DNA of 64,000 nt from Chromobacterium rhizoryzae (GTDB lineage: Bacteria > Pseudomonadota > Gammaproteobacteria > Burkholderiales > Chromobacteriaceae), in the NCBI RefSeq assembly GCF_020544465.1, contig NZ_CP066126.1, positions 1,860,001 to 1,924,000 of the forward strand, written 5' to 3'. The translations under genes were made by a program, and so were the position numbers. Below are positions 8,259 to 17,155 of this stretch, in pieces. How positions within the stretch are numbered: position 1 is the stretch's first letter; the number at the start of each line of letters is the position of its first letter. The notes beneath the pieces were generated by a model. That model worked only from the letters and a program-made list of their open reading frames with translations, made no database searches and was not told where the DNA came from.

Positions 8259-8990
8259 ATGACCAAGACCACTCGCACCGCCTTCGCCGCCCTGGCCCTG
8301 CTGGCCAGCCTGCCTGTCCTGGCCGCCGAAACCGCGCACGTGACCAGCAACCCGTACGGCATCGACGCCCTGTGGGCGCAAGGCGACATCGTCGCGCGCG
8401 GCACCCTGATCATTCTGCTGATCATGTCCGCGGCCACCTGGTACGTGGGCATCGTCAAACTGCTGGAACAGCGCCGCCTGCTCAAACAAGGCCGCGAACT
8501 GCTGGCGTCTCACGGCGCGGAACTGCAAAAACGCGCGAGCGAACTGGCCGACGAAGGCATGTTCAGCGCGGTGGCGGCGGCCGGCATTGACGCGGCGGCC
8601 GAGCACAAGGGCGAACTGGCCGGCCGCGTGGACCTCAACACCTGGGTGTCGATGGCCATCTCCGACGCGGTGGACTCCGCCAGCCACCATATGCAAAACG
8701 GCCTGTCGGTGGTGGCCACCGTGGGTTCCACGGCGCCCTTCGTCGGCCTGTTCGGCACGGTATGGGGCATTTACCACGCGCTGACCGCGATCGGCATGTC
8801 CGGCCAGGCGTCCATCGACAAAGTGGCGGGCCCGGTGGGCGAGGCGCTGATCATGACCGCGATCGGTCTGGGCGTGGCGGTGCCGGCGGTGCTGGGATAC
8901 AACTGGCTGGTGCGCCGCAACAAGCTGGTGCTGGACATGGTGCGCGTGGTGGCCGGCCGCCTGCACGCCAGCCTGCTGAACGCGCGCTGA
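8259..8990 (+). CDS. exbB: ExbB/TolQ-family proton channel subunit
   Basis: A 243-residue MotA/TolQ/ExbB protein. It begins with a hydrophobic, signal-like segment ending in VLAAE, as in long ExbB forms, then three membrane helices: about residues 45-65 (TLIILLIMSAATWYVGIVK), about 148-170 with the signature STAPFVGLFGTVWGIYHA, and about 190-215. It forms the channel with ExbD and powers TonB. AGGAGAACC is seven bases before the start. It lies in the tonB-exbB-exbD-exbD operon. Confidence 0.95.
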   Translation: MTKTTRTAFAALALLASLPVLAAETAHVTSNPYGIDALWAQGDIVARGTLIILLIMSAATWYVGIVKLLEQRRLLKQGRELLASHGAELQKRASELADEGMFSAVAAAGIDAAAEHKGELAGRVDLNTWVSMAISDAVDSASHHMQNGLSVVATVGSTAPFVGLFGTVWGIYHALTAIGMSGQASIDKVAGPVGEALIMTAIGLGVAVPAVLGYNWLVRRNKLVLDMVRVVAGRLHASLLNAR

Positions 8991-9000
8991 GGCGACGACG

Positions 9001-9444
9001 ATGAAGGGGCGCAACGCAAGATTCGGCCAAGGCCACGGCAAGGGCGACGAAGACGCGGTGATGTCCGCGATCAACACCACGCCGCTGGTGGACGTGATGC
9101 TGGTGCTGCTGATCATCTTCCTGATCACGGTGCCGGTGGTGACGCAGACGGTGAAGATGGCCTTGCCGAAGGAAAGCAATATCCCGACGCAGACCAAGCC
9201 GGAGAACATCGTGCTGGGGGTGGACACCGGCAACACCATTTACTGGAACACCACGCCGGTGAAGACGCAGGAAGAACTGCTGGCGCGGCTGGTGAAGGAA
9301 GCGAAGAAGGAGCCGCAGCCGGAAGTGCACATCCGCGGGGATCTGGCGGCGAAGTACAGCCCGATCGGCCGGATCGTGCTGGCGGTGCAGCAGGCGGGCA
9401 TCGTGAAGATCGCCTTTATTACCGAACCGCCGCCGCGCAATTGA
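9001..9444 (+). CDS. exbD: ExbD/TolR-family protein, first copy
   Basis: A 147-residue ExbD. Residues 20-45 contain INTTPLVDVMLVLLIIFLIT, where the Asp in the single membrane helix carries the proton pathway. The periplasmic part (about 50-147) has the ExbD fold with a KYSPIGRIVLAVQQAG segment. It starts ten bases after exbB. A second exbD lies 160 bases further on, separated by a repeat element. Confidence 0.95.
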   Translation: MKGRNARFGQGHGKGDEDAVMSAINTTPLVDVMLVLLIIFLITVPVVTQTVKMALPKESNIPTQTKPENIVLGVDTGNTIYWNTTPVKTQEELLARLVKEAKKEPQPEVHIRGDLAAKYSPIGRIVLAVQQAGIVKIAFITEPPPRN

Positions 9445-9449
9445 ACGGG

Positions 9450-9586
9450 GACCTCGAAAAACCGTAGCGAGCGGCACGAGAGCAAGGCGCACCGCGCGGA
9501 GCGACCGAGATAGTACAAGTAGTACAGCGAGGGAGCGAGCACGGAGCAACGCAGCTATCGAGCCGCGCAGCAGGTTTGTCGAGGTC
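9450..9586. repeat. 137-bp Correia-like element between the two exbD genes
   Basis: Terminal inverted repeats of 14 bases (9450-9463, GACCTCGAAAAACC, and 9573-9586, one mismatch) enclose a GC-rich core with repeated GAGCGAG/GCAAGGCG units and a central AGTACAAGTAGTAC. The centre closely recalls the GTACAAATAGTAC centre of neisserial Correia elements, though the terminal repeats differ. It has no reading frame, so it would be mobilised in trans. It lies inside an operon and would be transcribed as a long hairpin. Confidence 0.75.
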
Positions 9587-9603
9587 ACCGAAGGAGAACG
9601 AAG

Positions 9604-10023
9604 ATGGGAATGAATGTAGGCTCGTCCGACGACGAGCTGATGGTGGAGATGAACACCACGCCCTTGATCGACGTGATGCTGGTGCTGCTGATCATGTTGA
9701 TCATCACCATCCCGATCCAGACGCACGCGGTGAAGCTGGACATGCCGGTGAGCAGCCCCTCCAAGCCCTTGGAAAAGCCGGTGGTGGTGCAGATCGACAT
9801 TGCGGCGGACAACGGGATCTTGTGGAACGGCGAGCGGCTGGCGAACCGGGAGGCATTGGAGAAGAAGCTGACGGAAGCGGCGGCGCGGGCGCCGCAGCCG
9901 GAGTTCCACATCAAGCCGAACAAGGACGCGGGGTATGAGCCGGTGGCGATGGTGCTGGCGGAATCTCAGCGTTTGGGGGTGACTAAATTGGGCATTGTGG
10001 GCTCCGAGCAGTTTGTGCAATGA
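9604..10023 (+). CDS. exbD: ExbD/TolR-family protein, second copy
   Basis: A 139-residue ExbD paralogue with NTTPLIDVMLVLLIMLIIT in its one membrane helix (about residues 17-38), including the essential Asp, and a periplasmic domain that ends VTKLGIVGSEQF. AAGGAGAACG lies just before the start. Two exbD genes after one exbB is common in betaproteobacteria and xanthomonads, where the second can serve a particular substrate. Identity between the two copies is limited to the helix and a few core positions, so this is an old duplication. Confidence 0.95.
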   Translation: MGMNVGSSDDELMVEMNTTPLIDVMLVLLIMLIITIPIQTHAVKLDMPVSSPSKPLEKPVVVQIDIAADNGILWNGERLANREALEKKLTEAAARAPQPEFHIKPNKDAGYEPVAMVLAESQRLGVTKLGIVGSEQFVQ

Positions 10024-10058
10024 CATATGTTTAATGGATAGTGTTGTGGCATGATAAC

Positions 10059-10081
10059 GGGCGGCCGCAGTCAGGCCGCCC
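10059..10081 (+). terminator. hairpin after the exb operon
   Basis: An eight-base perfect stem GGGCGGCC/GGCCGCCC with a seven-base loop, 36 bases after the exbD stop. There is no T-run, so termination would be weak or Rho-assisted. The rest of the 309-base gap to the next gene (10082-10332) is GC-rich and shows nothing else I can name. Confidence 0.5.
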
Positions 10082-10332
10082 AAATGCTTGGCTGAGGCTT
10101 GTTCGCCCACGTTTCACAACAACAAGACAATACGACCACACAATGGCATATCCCGCGGCGAAGCCTGTGGGATGATGCCGAGCGGCCCTGGTCCGGCCGC
10201 GCCGGCGCAAGGGGGAATCTTGCGTCGTTTCATCGTCCTGGATGCGCGGCCGCCGAGCCTGACGCGGCGGCCGATAGCGCGTGTCCGAGCCCCGCGTCGC
10301 AGGCGGCTCAACCATAGAAAAGAACAAAACAG

Positions 10333-11448
10333 ATGAACACACGATTTGTCATAGTCCCGCTCTTGTCGTTGACGCTGGCGGCTTGCGGCGCCAAGCCGTC
10401 CGACCCGCCCAAGGAGGGCGCCGCCGGCAAGGCCGCGGCCTCCGCGCCGGTGGCGCGGGCGCTGTCCACCGCGGATGTGATGGCGGCCAAGCCGCGCGCG
10501 CTGGCGGCGACGATCGCCTTCACCGGATCGCTCAACGCGCTGACCAGCGGCACCGTGGCCGCCGAGGTGGAGGCACGGGTCAAGGAAGTGCGCGTGCGCG
10601 AGGGCGAGGCGGTCAAGCGCGGTCAGGTGCTGGCGGTGCTGGACGCCGAAGTGCTGTCGCAATCGGTGACGGAACAGAACGCCCAGGTGGCCAACACCGA
10701 GGCGCGGCTGCGCCTGGCCAAGGTCAAACTGGAAAAACAGCGCGAGCTGCTGCACAAGGGCTTCATCTCGCAGATCGCCTATGACGAATTCGACAGCGAT
10801 TACCGGGTGAAGGAGGGCGAGGCCAAGGCCCAGGCCACCCAGCTGGCGCGCGCGCGCCGACTGCTGGCGGACACCCAGATCCGCGCGCCGATAGACGGCG
10901 TGGTCTACGAGCGCAAGATCAATCCGGGCGAAGTGGCCGGCAAGAACGCGGTACTGTTCGCCATCGCCGATTTGTCGGTGCTGGAAATCGCCGCCACGGT
11001 GCCGGCGCGGCTGATCTCGCAGATCCAGCCCGGCATGCAGGCCGGCTTCAGCGTGGACGGCCTGGCCGAGCCGCAGCGCGGCGAAGTGGTGCGCATCAAT
11101 CCGGTGGCGGTGGCGGGCACCCGCAGCTTCACCCTGTACATCCGCGTGAAGAACCCGGAGTACAAGCTGAAGGCCGGGCAGTTCGCCAAGGGCGGCATTG
11201 TGCTGCGCCAGATCAGCGACCAGATCGTGCTGCCGCTGCCGGCCATTCACGACCCGGACGGCCAGCCCTGGGTGCTGGTGGCGCGCCAGGGCCGGCTGGA
11301 GCGGCGGCCGGTGGAACTGTTGCTGCGTTCCGAGGCGGACCGGCTGGCGGCGGTGTCCGGGGTCAAGCCGGGCGAGCACGTGATCGCCGTGGACCTGGTG
11401 GGGGTGAAGGCCGGCGATCCGGTCTCCCTGCCGGGCAGCAAACTCTAA
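10333..11448 (+). CDS. RND efflux periplasmic adaptor (lipoprotein)
   Basis: A 371-residue HlyD/MdtA-type membrane fusion protein. The N-terminus is a lipoprotein signal with LAACG (Cys near residue 17). Then follow the first barrel-sandwich half (about 65-105, with VKEVRVREGEAVKRGQVL), an alpha-hairpin coiled coil (about 105-165), the second lipoyl half (IRAPIDGVVYERKINPGE), and the beta-barrel and membrane-proximal domains. It bridges the inner-membrane pump encoded 15 bases downstream to an outer-membrane channel, which is not encoded here. Confidence 0.94.
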   Translation: MNTRFVIVPLLSLTLAACGAKPSDPPKEGAAGKAAASAPVARALSTADVMAAKPRALAATIAFTGSLNALTSGTVAAEVEARVKEVRVREGEAVKRGQVLAVLDAEVLSQSVTEQNAQVANTEARLRLAKVKLEKQRELLHKGFISQIAYDEFDSDYRVKEGEAKAQATQLARARRLLADTQIRAPIDGVVYERKINPGEVAGKNAVLFAIADLSVLEIAATVPARLISQIQPGMQAGFSVDGLAEPQRGEVVRINPVAVAGTRSFTLYIRVKNPEYKLKAGQFAKGGIVLRQISDQIVLPLPAIHDPDGQPWVLVARQGRLERRPVELLLRSEADRLAAVSGVKPGEHVIAVDLVGVKAGDPVSLPGSKL

Positions 11449-11463
11449 GCGGAGGGGCGCAGC

Positions 11464-14400
11464 ATGTGGCTGACCCGAATCAGTGTCCGCAATCCCTATT
11501 TCGCCGCCGTGCTGATGATGACGCTGGTGGTGCTGGGCTTGTTTTCCTGGCAGCGGCTGGCGGTGGAGGAAATGCCGGATATCCGCTTCCCCATCGCCCT
11601 GGTGTCCACCGACTATCCGGGCGCCTCGCCGGAAGTGGTGGAAAGCGAAATCTCCAAGCCGGTGGAAGAGGCGGTCAACACCATCAACGGCATCAAGGAA
11701 ATCCGCTCCTATTCCATGGAAGGCAATTCCACCGTGGTGGTGGAGTTCGAGCTGTCGGTGGATCCGGTGTCGGCGGTGCAGAACGTGCGGGACAAGATAG
11801 GCGCCATCCAGGGCCAGTTCCGCCGCGAGATCTCCGCGCCCACCGTGTCCCAGGTGGACCCCAACGACAACCCCATGCTGACCCTGGTGCTGACCTCGGA
11901 TCAGACCCGGCCGCGCGAACTGACCACCTGGGTGGACAAGGTGCTGAAAAAGCGGCTGCAGATGGTGGCCGGCGTCGGCGACGTCAAGCTGATCGGCGGC
12001 GTGCGCCGCGAGATCCGCGTCGACGTGGACCCGGTGCGGCTGGAGGCCTCCGGCCTGTCCCTGCAGGACGTGGCCGACGCGCTGCGCGCCGCCAACCAGG
12101 ATTTCCCCGCCGGCTCGGTGTCGGCGGTCAGCAAGGAGTGGGCGATCCGCGTCGCCGGCAAATTGAAATCCGCCGACGACTTCTCGCAACTGGCGGTGGG
12201 CTACCGCAACGGCGCGCCCATCCGGCTTGAAGACATCGCCACCGTGGCCGACACCGAGGCCGAGCAGTCCAGCATCTCGCTGATAGACGGCCGGCCCGGC
12301 GTGTCGCTGGACTTGCGCGCCGCGCGCGGCGCCAACGTGGTGGAAGTGGCCGAGGGCGTCAAGGCCAGGGTGGCGGAGCTGAAGAACCAGATGCCGGCCG
12401 GGGTCCAGGTGCGCTACACCTACGACACCGCCGAGGACGTGAAGAAGTCGCTGAACAACGTCGAATCCACGCTGCTGGAAGGCGCCGGCCTGACCGTGCT
12501 GATCGTCTTCCTGTTCCTGGGCAGCTGGCGCAGCACCGTGATCACCGGCCTGACCCTGCCGGTGTCGCTGATCGGCACCTTGTTCGCCATCCAGATGTTC
12601 GGCTTCACCCTGAACATGCTGACCCTGCTGGCCCTGTCGCTGTCCATCGGCCTCTTGATCGACGACGCCATCGTGGTGCGCGAAAACATCGTGCGCCACG
12701 CCGGGCTGGGCAAAAGCCATTATCAGGCCGCGCTGGACGGCACCAATGAAATCGGCCTGGCGGTGCTGGCCACCACGCTGACCGTGGTGGCGGTGTTCCT
12801 GCCGGTGGGCTTCATGGGCGGCATCATCGGCAAGTTCTTCCACCAGTTCGGCCTGACCGTGGCGGTGGCGGTGCTGATCTCCATGCTGGTCAGTTTCACG
12901 CTGGACCCGATGCTGTCGTCCATCTGGCACGATCCGCACCACCACGGCGACAAGCATCGCGGCCCGCTGGGGCGGATGCTGGACGCCTTCGAAAGCTCGC
13001 TGGACCGGTTGTCGGAGCGTTACGTCGGCGTGATCCGCTGGGCGCTGGCCCACCGCAAGACCGTGCTGGGCACGGCCTTGCTGCTGACCGTCGCCAGCTT
13101 CGCGCTGGTGCCGGGCATCGGCGGCGAGTTCATCCCGGAGCGCGACAGCGGCAAATTCACCATCAGCTACCAGACCGCGCCCGGATCGGCGCTGGAATAC
13201 ACCGCCACCAAGGGCCATGAACTGGCGGCGGCGGTGAAGGGCATTCCCGAAATCAAGTCGATCTCGATGAATGTGGGCGAGGGCAATTTCGGCGCCGGCA
13301 AGAACGATGGCTCGGTGACGGTGGACATCGGCGACAAGAACAGCCGTCAGCGCACCCTGGGGCAGGTGATCGCCGACGCGCGCGCGCGGGTGCTGCCGGT
13401 GGCCGGCGTCACCATCAAATCCGTGGCCAACGAGCAGCAGCAGGGCAAGCCGGTCAAGGTGGGCTTGCGCGGCAGCGACCTGCGCGAACTGAGCGCGGTG
13501 TCCGAAGACCTGATGCGCCGGCTGGGCAAGATCCACGGCGTGCGCGACATCGAATCCAACCTCAGCGAAGGCGACCCGGCGCTGAACCTGGTGCTCAAGC
13601 GCGACGCCGCCACCAGTCTGGGCGTGGACCTGGCCCGCGTGGGCAAGACCCTGTCCATCCTGTTGGCCGGCAACGCGGTCACCACCTGGGAAGCGCCGGA
13701 CGGCGAAAACTACGACGTCAAGCTGCGGGTGCCCAAGTCCGAGCGCCGTCAGGAGCTGCTGGACGCGCTGACCGTGGCCGGGCGGCCGGATGCGCACGGC
13801 GCGGCCAATATGATCCCGCTGTCCTCGCTGATAGAGACCCGGCAGGGCATCAGCCCGCGCCAGATCAAGCGCGTCAACATGATGCGCGAGATCACCATCC
13901 TGGCCAATATCGAAGGCCGCGACGCCGGCACCGTCTCCGCCGAGGTGCATCAATTGGTGGAAGGCCTGAAGCTGCCGCCGGGCGTGATGCTGGTGCAGGG
14001 CGGCCAGCAAAAGGACATGCAGGAATCGCTGGGCTACGCGGTGCAGGCCTTGGCGCTGGGGGTGATCTTCATCTATCTGATCCTGGCCGCGCAGTTCCGC
14101 AGCTTCACGCTGCCGGTGACCATCATGATGGCCTTGCCGCTGGCCTTCGTCGGCGTGTTCTGTTCGCTGTATCTGTTCGGCTCCACGCTGAATATGTTCT
14201 CAGTGATCGGCATCATCATGCTGATGGGCCTGGCCGCCAAGAACGGCATCCTGCTGGTGGACTTCGTCAACCAGGCGCGGCGCGAAGGCATGGAGCGCAA
14301 CCAGGCCATCGTCGAGGCCGGCCGGGTGCGGCTGCGCCCCATCATGATGACCAGCCTGGCGATGATCTTCGGCATGCTGCCCTTGGCGCTGGGCACCGGC

Positions 14401-14577
14401 GACGGTTCGGAAAGCAACCGGCCGATGGCGCACGCCATCATCGGTGGCTTGCTGACCTCCACCGTGCTGACCCTGATCGTGGTGCCGGTGGTCTACACCT
14501 ATCTGGACGGCCTGCGCAGCCGGGTGCGCCGCCTATTGGGCGGCAAGCCGGCGCACCAGCCGGCGGCCGAACATTGA
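11464..14577 (+). CDS. RND efflux inner-membrane transporter (AcrB/HAE-1 type)
   Basis: A 1037-residue proton-driven efflux pump with twelve predicted membrane helices and two large periplasmic loops. The N-terminus RISVRNPYFAAVLMMTLVVLG is helix 1. Helix 4 carries the proton-relay pair in SIGLLIDDAIVVRENI, and the late segment GLAAKNGILLVDFVNQAR is the partner region with its Lys. Length is typical of the HAE-1 family. It is co-transcribed with the adaptor gene. The substrates cannot be deduced; no regulator is adjacent. Confidence 0.95.
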   Translation: MWLTRISVRNPYFAAVLMMTLVVLGLFSWQRLAVEEMPDIRFPIALVSTDYPGASPEVVESEISKPVEEAVNTINGIKEIRSYSMEGNSTVVVEFELSVDPVSAVQNVRDKIGAIQGQFRREISAPTVSQVDPNDNPMLTLVLTSDQTRPRELTTWVDKVLKKRLQMVAGVGDVKLIGGVRREIRVDVDPVRLEASGLSLQDVADALRAANQDFPAGSVSAVSKEWAIRVAGKLKSADDFSQLAVGYRNGAPIRLEDIATVADTEAEQSSISLIDGRPGVSLDLRAARGANVVEVAEGVKARVAELKNQMPAGVQVRYTYDTAEDVKKSLNNVESTLLEGAGLTVLIVFLFLGSWRSTVITGLTLPVSLIGTLFAIQMFGFTLNMLTLLALSLSIGLLIDDAIVVRENIVRHAGLGKSHYQAALDGTNEIGLAVLATTLTVVAVFLPVGFMGGIIGKFFHQFGLTVAVAVLISMLVSFTLDPMLSSIWHDPHHHGDKHRGPLGRMLDAFESSLDRLSERYVGVIRWALAHRKTVLGTALLLTVASFALVPGIGGEFIPERDSGKFTISYQTAPGSALEYTATKGHELAAAVKGIPEIKSISMNVGEGNFGAGKNDGSVTVDIGDKNSRQRTLGQVIADARARVLPVAGVTIKSVANEQQQGKPVKVGLRGSDLRELSAVSEDLMRRLGKIHGVRDIESNLSEGDPALNLVLKRDAATSLGVDLARVGKTLSILLAGNAVTTWEAPDGENYDVKLRVPKSERRQELLDALTVAGRPDAHGAANMIPLSSLIETRQGISPRQIKRVNMMREITILANIEGRDAGTVSAEVHQLVEGLKLPPGVMLVQGGQQKDMQESLGYAVQALALGVIFIYLILAAQFRSFTLPVTIMMALPLAFVGVFCSLYLFGSTLNMFSVIGIIMLMGLAAKNGILLVDFVNQARREGMERNQAIVEAGRVRLRPIMMTSLAMIFGMLPLALGTGDGSESNRPMAHAIIGGLLTSTVLTLIVVPVVYTYLDGLRSRVRRLLGGKPAHQPAAEH

Positions 14578-14582
14578 AACGA

Positions 14583-14615
14583 AAAGAGCCTGCGTTTGCG
14601 CAGGCTCTTTCTTTT
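14583..14615 (+). terminator. terminator of the RND operon
   Basis: A twelve-base perfect stem (14583-14594 with 14599-14610) with a TTTG loop, followed by TTTCTTTT. Because the stem begins with A residues it may also act on the minus-strand lipoprotein gene that ends at 14630. Confidence 0.9.
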
Positions 14616-14629
14616 GGCGAGGACGGTGT

Positions 14630-14995
14630 TTAATTTTTAGGGGGCGCCACGCAGTCATTGCCCTCAAAGCTCACCGACTGAATGGTATGGGTTTTGGGAT
14701 TGGCGACGAAGTTGGTGGTGCAGCGGTAATACACCGAGCCGCCGCCGCTGAAGCCCCAGGGGTAGTTGTAGAAACCGCCCTGATAGGGCATTTCCTGGCT
14801 GTAGGCGCTGCGGTAGGTGTAGAGCTGATTGCCGTTGGGCATGGTCAGCTGGCTGGTGGGCGCGCCCCATTGCGCCAGCATCTCGTTGACGTCGCGGCCT
14901 TGCCAGCCGTAGACCTTTTGCGCGTAACCCGCCTGGGTGGCGCAGCCGGTCAGCAGGCTGGCGGCCAGCAGGGACAGCGCTAGCGTTGTTTTCAT
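14630..14995 (-). CDS. small lipoprotein of unknown function
   Basis: A 121-residue lipoprotein with signal MKTTLALSLLAASLLTGC and the modified Cys at residue 18. The mature protein has a GWQGRDVNEMLAQWGAP segment followed by a YTYR motif and a C-terminal TTNFVANPKTHTIQSVSFEGNDC strand pair, a pattern seen in small outer-membrane lipoproteins of unknown role (SmpA/BamE-like in outline, which I infer only from the short helix-plus-sheet layout). I placed the start at the ATG with CAGGAG seven bases upstream; longer in-frame starts would run into the upstream repeat. It is convergent with the RND operon. Confidence 0.85.
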   Translation of the reverse strand: MKTTLALSLLAASLLTGCATQAGYAQKVYGWQGRDVNEMLAQWGAPTSQLTMPNGNQLYTYRSAYSQEMPYQGGFYNYPWGFSGGGSVYYRCTTNFVANPKTHTIQSVSFEGNDCVAPPKN

Positions 14996-15129
14996 GAGGC
15001 GCTCCTGAGCAATGTACCAGGCGGGGGGAGACGGCGTCCGCCTGAGGTGGTTTGAAGGGATACTTTTACGATGGCGTCGCCGCCGCCGCTTGTCAACAAG
15101 CAGCGCCGGCGCACCTTGTTCATGAGTGT

Positions 15130-15287
15130 TAAGAACCTGTTTACGATCTGCCGCGCGTCGGCGGGATGGATAGAAATGGGCGTTGAAACCAAGCTCAAAA
15201 TGCTCATGTACCACGTGTACATTCCGCTTTTTCGCTCGTTTTCGCCTTGTCTCGCCTTAGCTCGCGAGATCGTAAACACGTTCTAAG
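15130..15287. repeat. 150-bp palindromic repeat copy
   Basis: Starts with TAAGAACCTGTTTACGATCT and ends with the inverted form GATCGTAAACACGTTCTAAG. The right half (CGTTTTCGCCTTGTCTCGCCTTAGCTCGCGAGATC) and the centre with its GTACCACGTGTAC palindrome match the copies at 39903 and 52114, while bases about 15160-15195 differ. It fills most of the 366-base gap between the lipoprotein gene and the ABC importer operon. Confidence 0.85.
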
Positions 15288-15361
15288 AGCCGCTAGAGCG
15301 GCGACATAATAAGCGGGCCGGCGCAAGACGCCAGGCCGAAGCGACAACAAAGGAGAAAATC

Positions 15362-17134
15362 ATGAGCCTGAAGCGATGCGCGCTGCTGGCGCTGATGGCG
15401 TGGGGAGGCGTGTCGGCGCAGGCCGCCGACATGAACAAGGTGCTGCATGTGGCCTTCAACGCGCCGGAGACCGGTTTCGACCCGTCCAAGACATCGGACA
15501 TCTACTCCGGCGCCATCATCGAACACATCTTCGACCCGCTGCTGACCTTCGACTATCTGGCGCGGCCGGTCAAGGTGGTGCCCAATGTCGCCACCGCCAT
15601 GCCCACGGTCAGCGCCGACGCCAAAACCTATACCTTCACCCTGAAAAAAGGCGTGTACTTCGCGCCGGACCCGGCCTTCAAGGGCAAGAAGCGCGAGCTG
15701 ACGGCGGAAGACTACGTTTACGCCTTCAAGCGGCTGATCGATCCGGCGGTCGCCTCGCCGATCAGCGATCTGGTGGCCGGCAAATTCGTCGGCCTGGACG
15801 CCTGGGCCAAGCCCGCCGGCGGCAAGATCAACTACGACGCGCCGGTGGCCGGCGTGCGCGCGCTGGACCGCTACACCCTGCAACTGAAGCTGACCCAGCC
15901 GTACCCGGCGCTGAAATACATCCTGGCCGCGCCCTTTGTGCAAGGCCAGGCGCGCGAGGCGGTGGAGGCTTACGGCAGCAACACCAACGCCCACCCGGTG
16001 GGCACCGGTCCCTATATGCTGGCCAAATGGCAGCCGGGCACCCACATCTCGCTGGTGGCCAACCCCCATTTCCGCAAGCAGACTTTCAACTACCCGCCGG
16101 GCGACAATCCGGAAGACCAGCGCGTCGCCCGCGAGATGAACGGCAAAAGCTACCCGCAGATCGGCCGAATCGAAGTGTCGGTGATCCAGGAGGAACAGCC
16201 CACCTGGCTGGCGTTCAAGAGCGCGGAACTGGACCTGGTGGGCATTCCCCAGCCCTTGATCCGGCAGCTGCTGCGCATGGACCCGAGCAATCCGTGGCGG
16301 GCGGAACTGAAGCCGGATCTCCAGCGCCAGGGCGTCCGCTTGCTGCGCAGCCTGGACGAGGAAATCACCTTCTACGCCTTCGGCATGAAAGACCCGGTGG
16401 TGGGCGGCTACGGCAAGGACAAGATCGCGCTGCGCCGCGCCATCACCATGGCCTTCAACACCGACGAAACCATACGCGACATCCGCCGCAACCAGGCGGT
16501 CAAGGTCCAGTACGTGGTGCCGCCCAATGTGGCCGGCCACAACCCGGATTTCCGCGGCGCCTTCCCCTACAACCCGGCGCTGGCCAACGCCTTGCTGGAC
16601 CGCTTCGGCTACAAAAAGGGCGCGGACGGCTACCGCCGCCAGCCAAACGGCGCGCCGATGGTGGTGGACTTCCTGACCGGCCCCACCGCCATCGACAAGC
16701 AATGGAACGAGTACTGGCAGAAAGCCTTCGATCTGATCAAGGTGCGCGTGGACTTCCGCGTGATGCAGTGGAACGAACAGATCAAGGCGCAGCGTGAATG
16801 CAAGTTCGGCATGAACGGCGCGGCCTGGATCGCGGACTTCCCGGACGGCGAGAACTTCGTCCAGCTGCTGTACGGCCCCAATACCGGCGGCGTCAACTAC
16901 GCCTGCTATCAGTCCGCGCGCTATGACCGGCTGTACGAGCAATCCCGCAATCTGGAGGACGGCCCGGAACGCAACCGGCTGTACGACGCGATGAACAAGA
17001 TCGTGATGGCGGACACGCCCTGGGCCTTCAGCGACACCCGTTTCCGCAATACGCTGATCCAGCCCTGGGTGCGCGGCGCCAAGCTGCATCCCAACTACAA
17101 CTACATCTGGCGTTTCCTGGACGTGCAGAAGTAA
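15362..17134 (+). CDS. ABC importer, periplasmic peptide-binding protein (family 5)
   Basis: A 590-residue extracytoplasmic solute-binding protein of the oligopeptide/nickel family. Residues 1-21 are a signal peptide ending AQAAD. The start of the mature domain (VLHVAFNAPETGFDPSKTSD) and the VGTGPYMLAKW motif near residue 218 are typical. It is longer than DppA-type proteins (about 535) and nearer to YejA-type ones. AAAGGAG lies eight bases upstream of the ATG. It is the first gene of a complete binding protein-permease-permease-ATPase operon. The peptide or other ligand is not evident. Confidence 0.93.
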   Translation: MSLKRCALLALMAWGGVSAQAADMNKVLHVAFNAPETGFDPSKTSDIYSGAIIEHIFDPLLTFDYLARPVKVVPNVATAMPTVSADAKTYTFTLKKGVYFAPDPAFKGKKRELTAEDYVYAFKRLIDPAVASPISDLVAGKFVGLDAWAKPAGGKINYDAPVAGVRALDRYTLQLKLTQPYPALKYILAAPFVQGQAREAVEAYGSNTNAHPVGTGPYMLAKWQPGTHISLVANPHFRKQTFNYPPGDNPEDQRVAREMNGKSYPQIGRIEVSVIQEEQPTWLAFKSAELDLVGIPQPLIRQLLRMDPSNPWRAELKPDLQRQGVRLLRSLDEEITFYAFGMKDPVVGGYGKDKIALRRAITMAFNTDETIRDIRRNQAVKVQYVVPPNVAGHNPDFRGAFPYNPALANALLDRFGYKKGADGYRRQPNGAPMVVDFLTGPTAIDKQWNEYWQKAFDLIKVRVDFRVMQWNEQIKAQRECKFGMNGAAWIADFPDGENFVQLLYGPNTGGVNYACYQSARYDRLYEQSRNLEDGPERNRLYDAMNKIVMADTPWAFSDTRFRNTLIQPWVRGAKLHPNYNYIWRFLDVQK

Positions 17135-17155
17135 GCGGCAGGCGAGGAGAACATC

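Noticed and set aside
10114..14010. A 1298-codon minus-strand frame opposite the RND genes
   Set aside because: It is rich in His, Arg and Gln, as expected for the antisense of GC-rich membrane-protein genes, and it has no domain.
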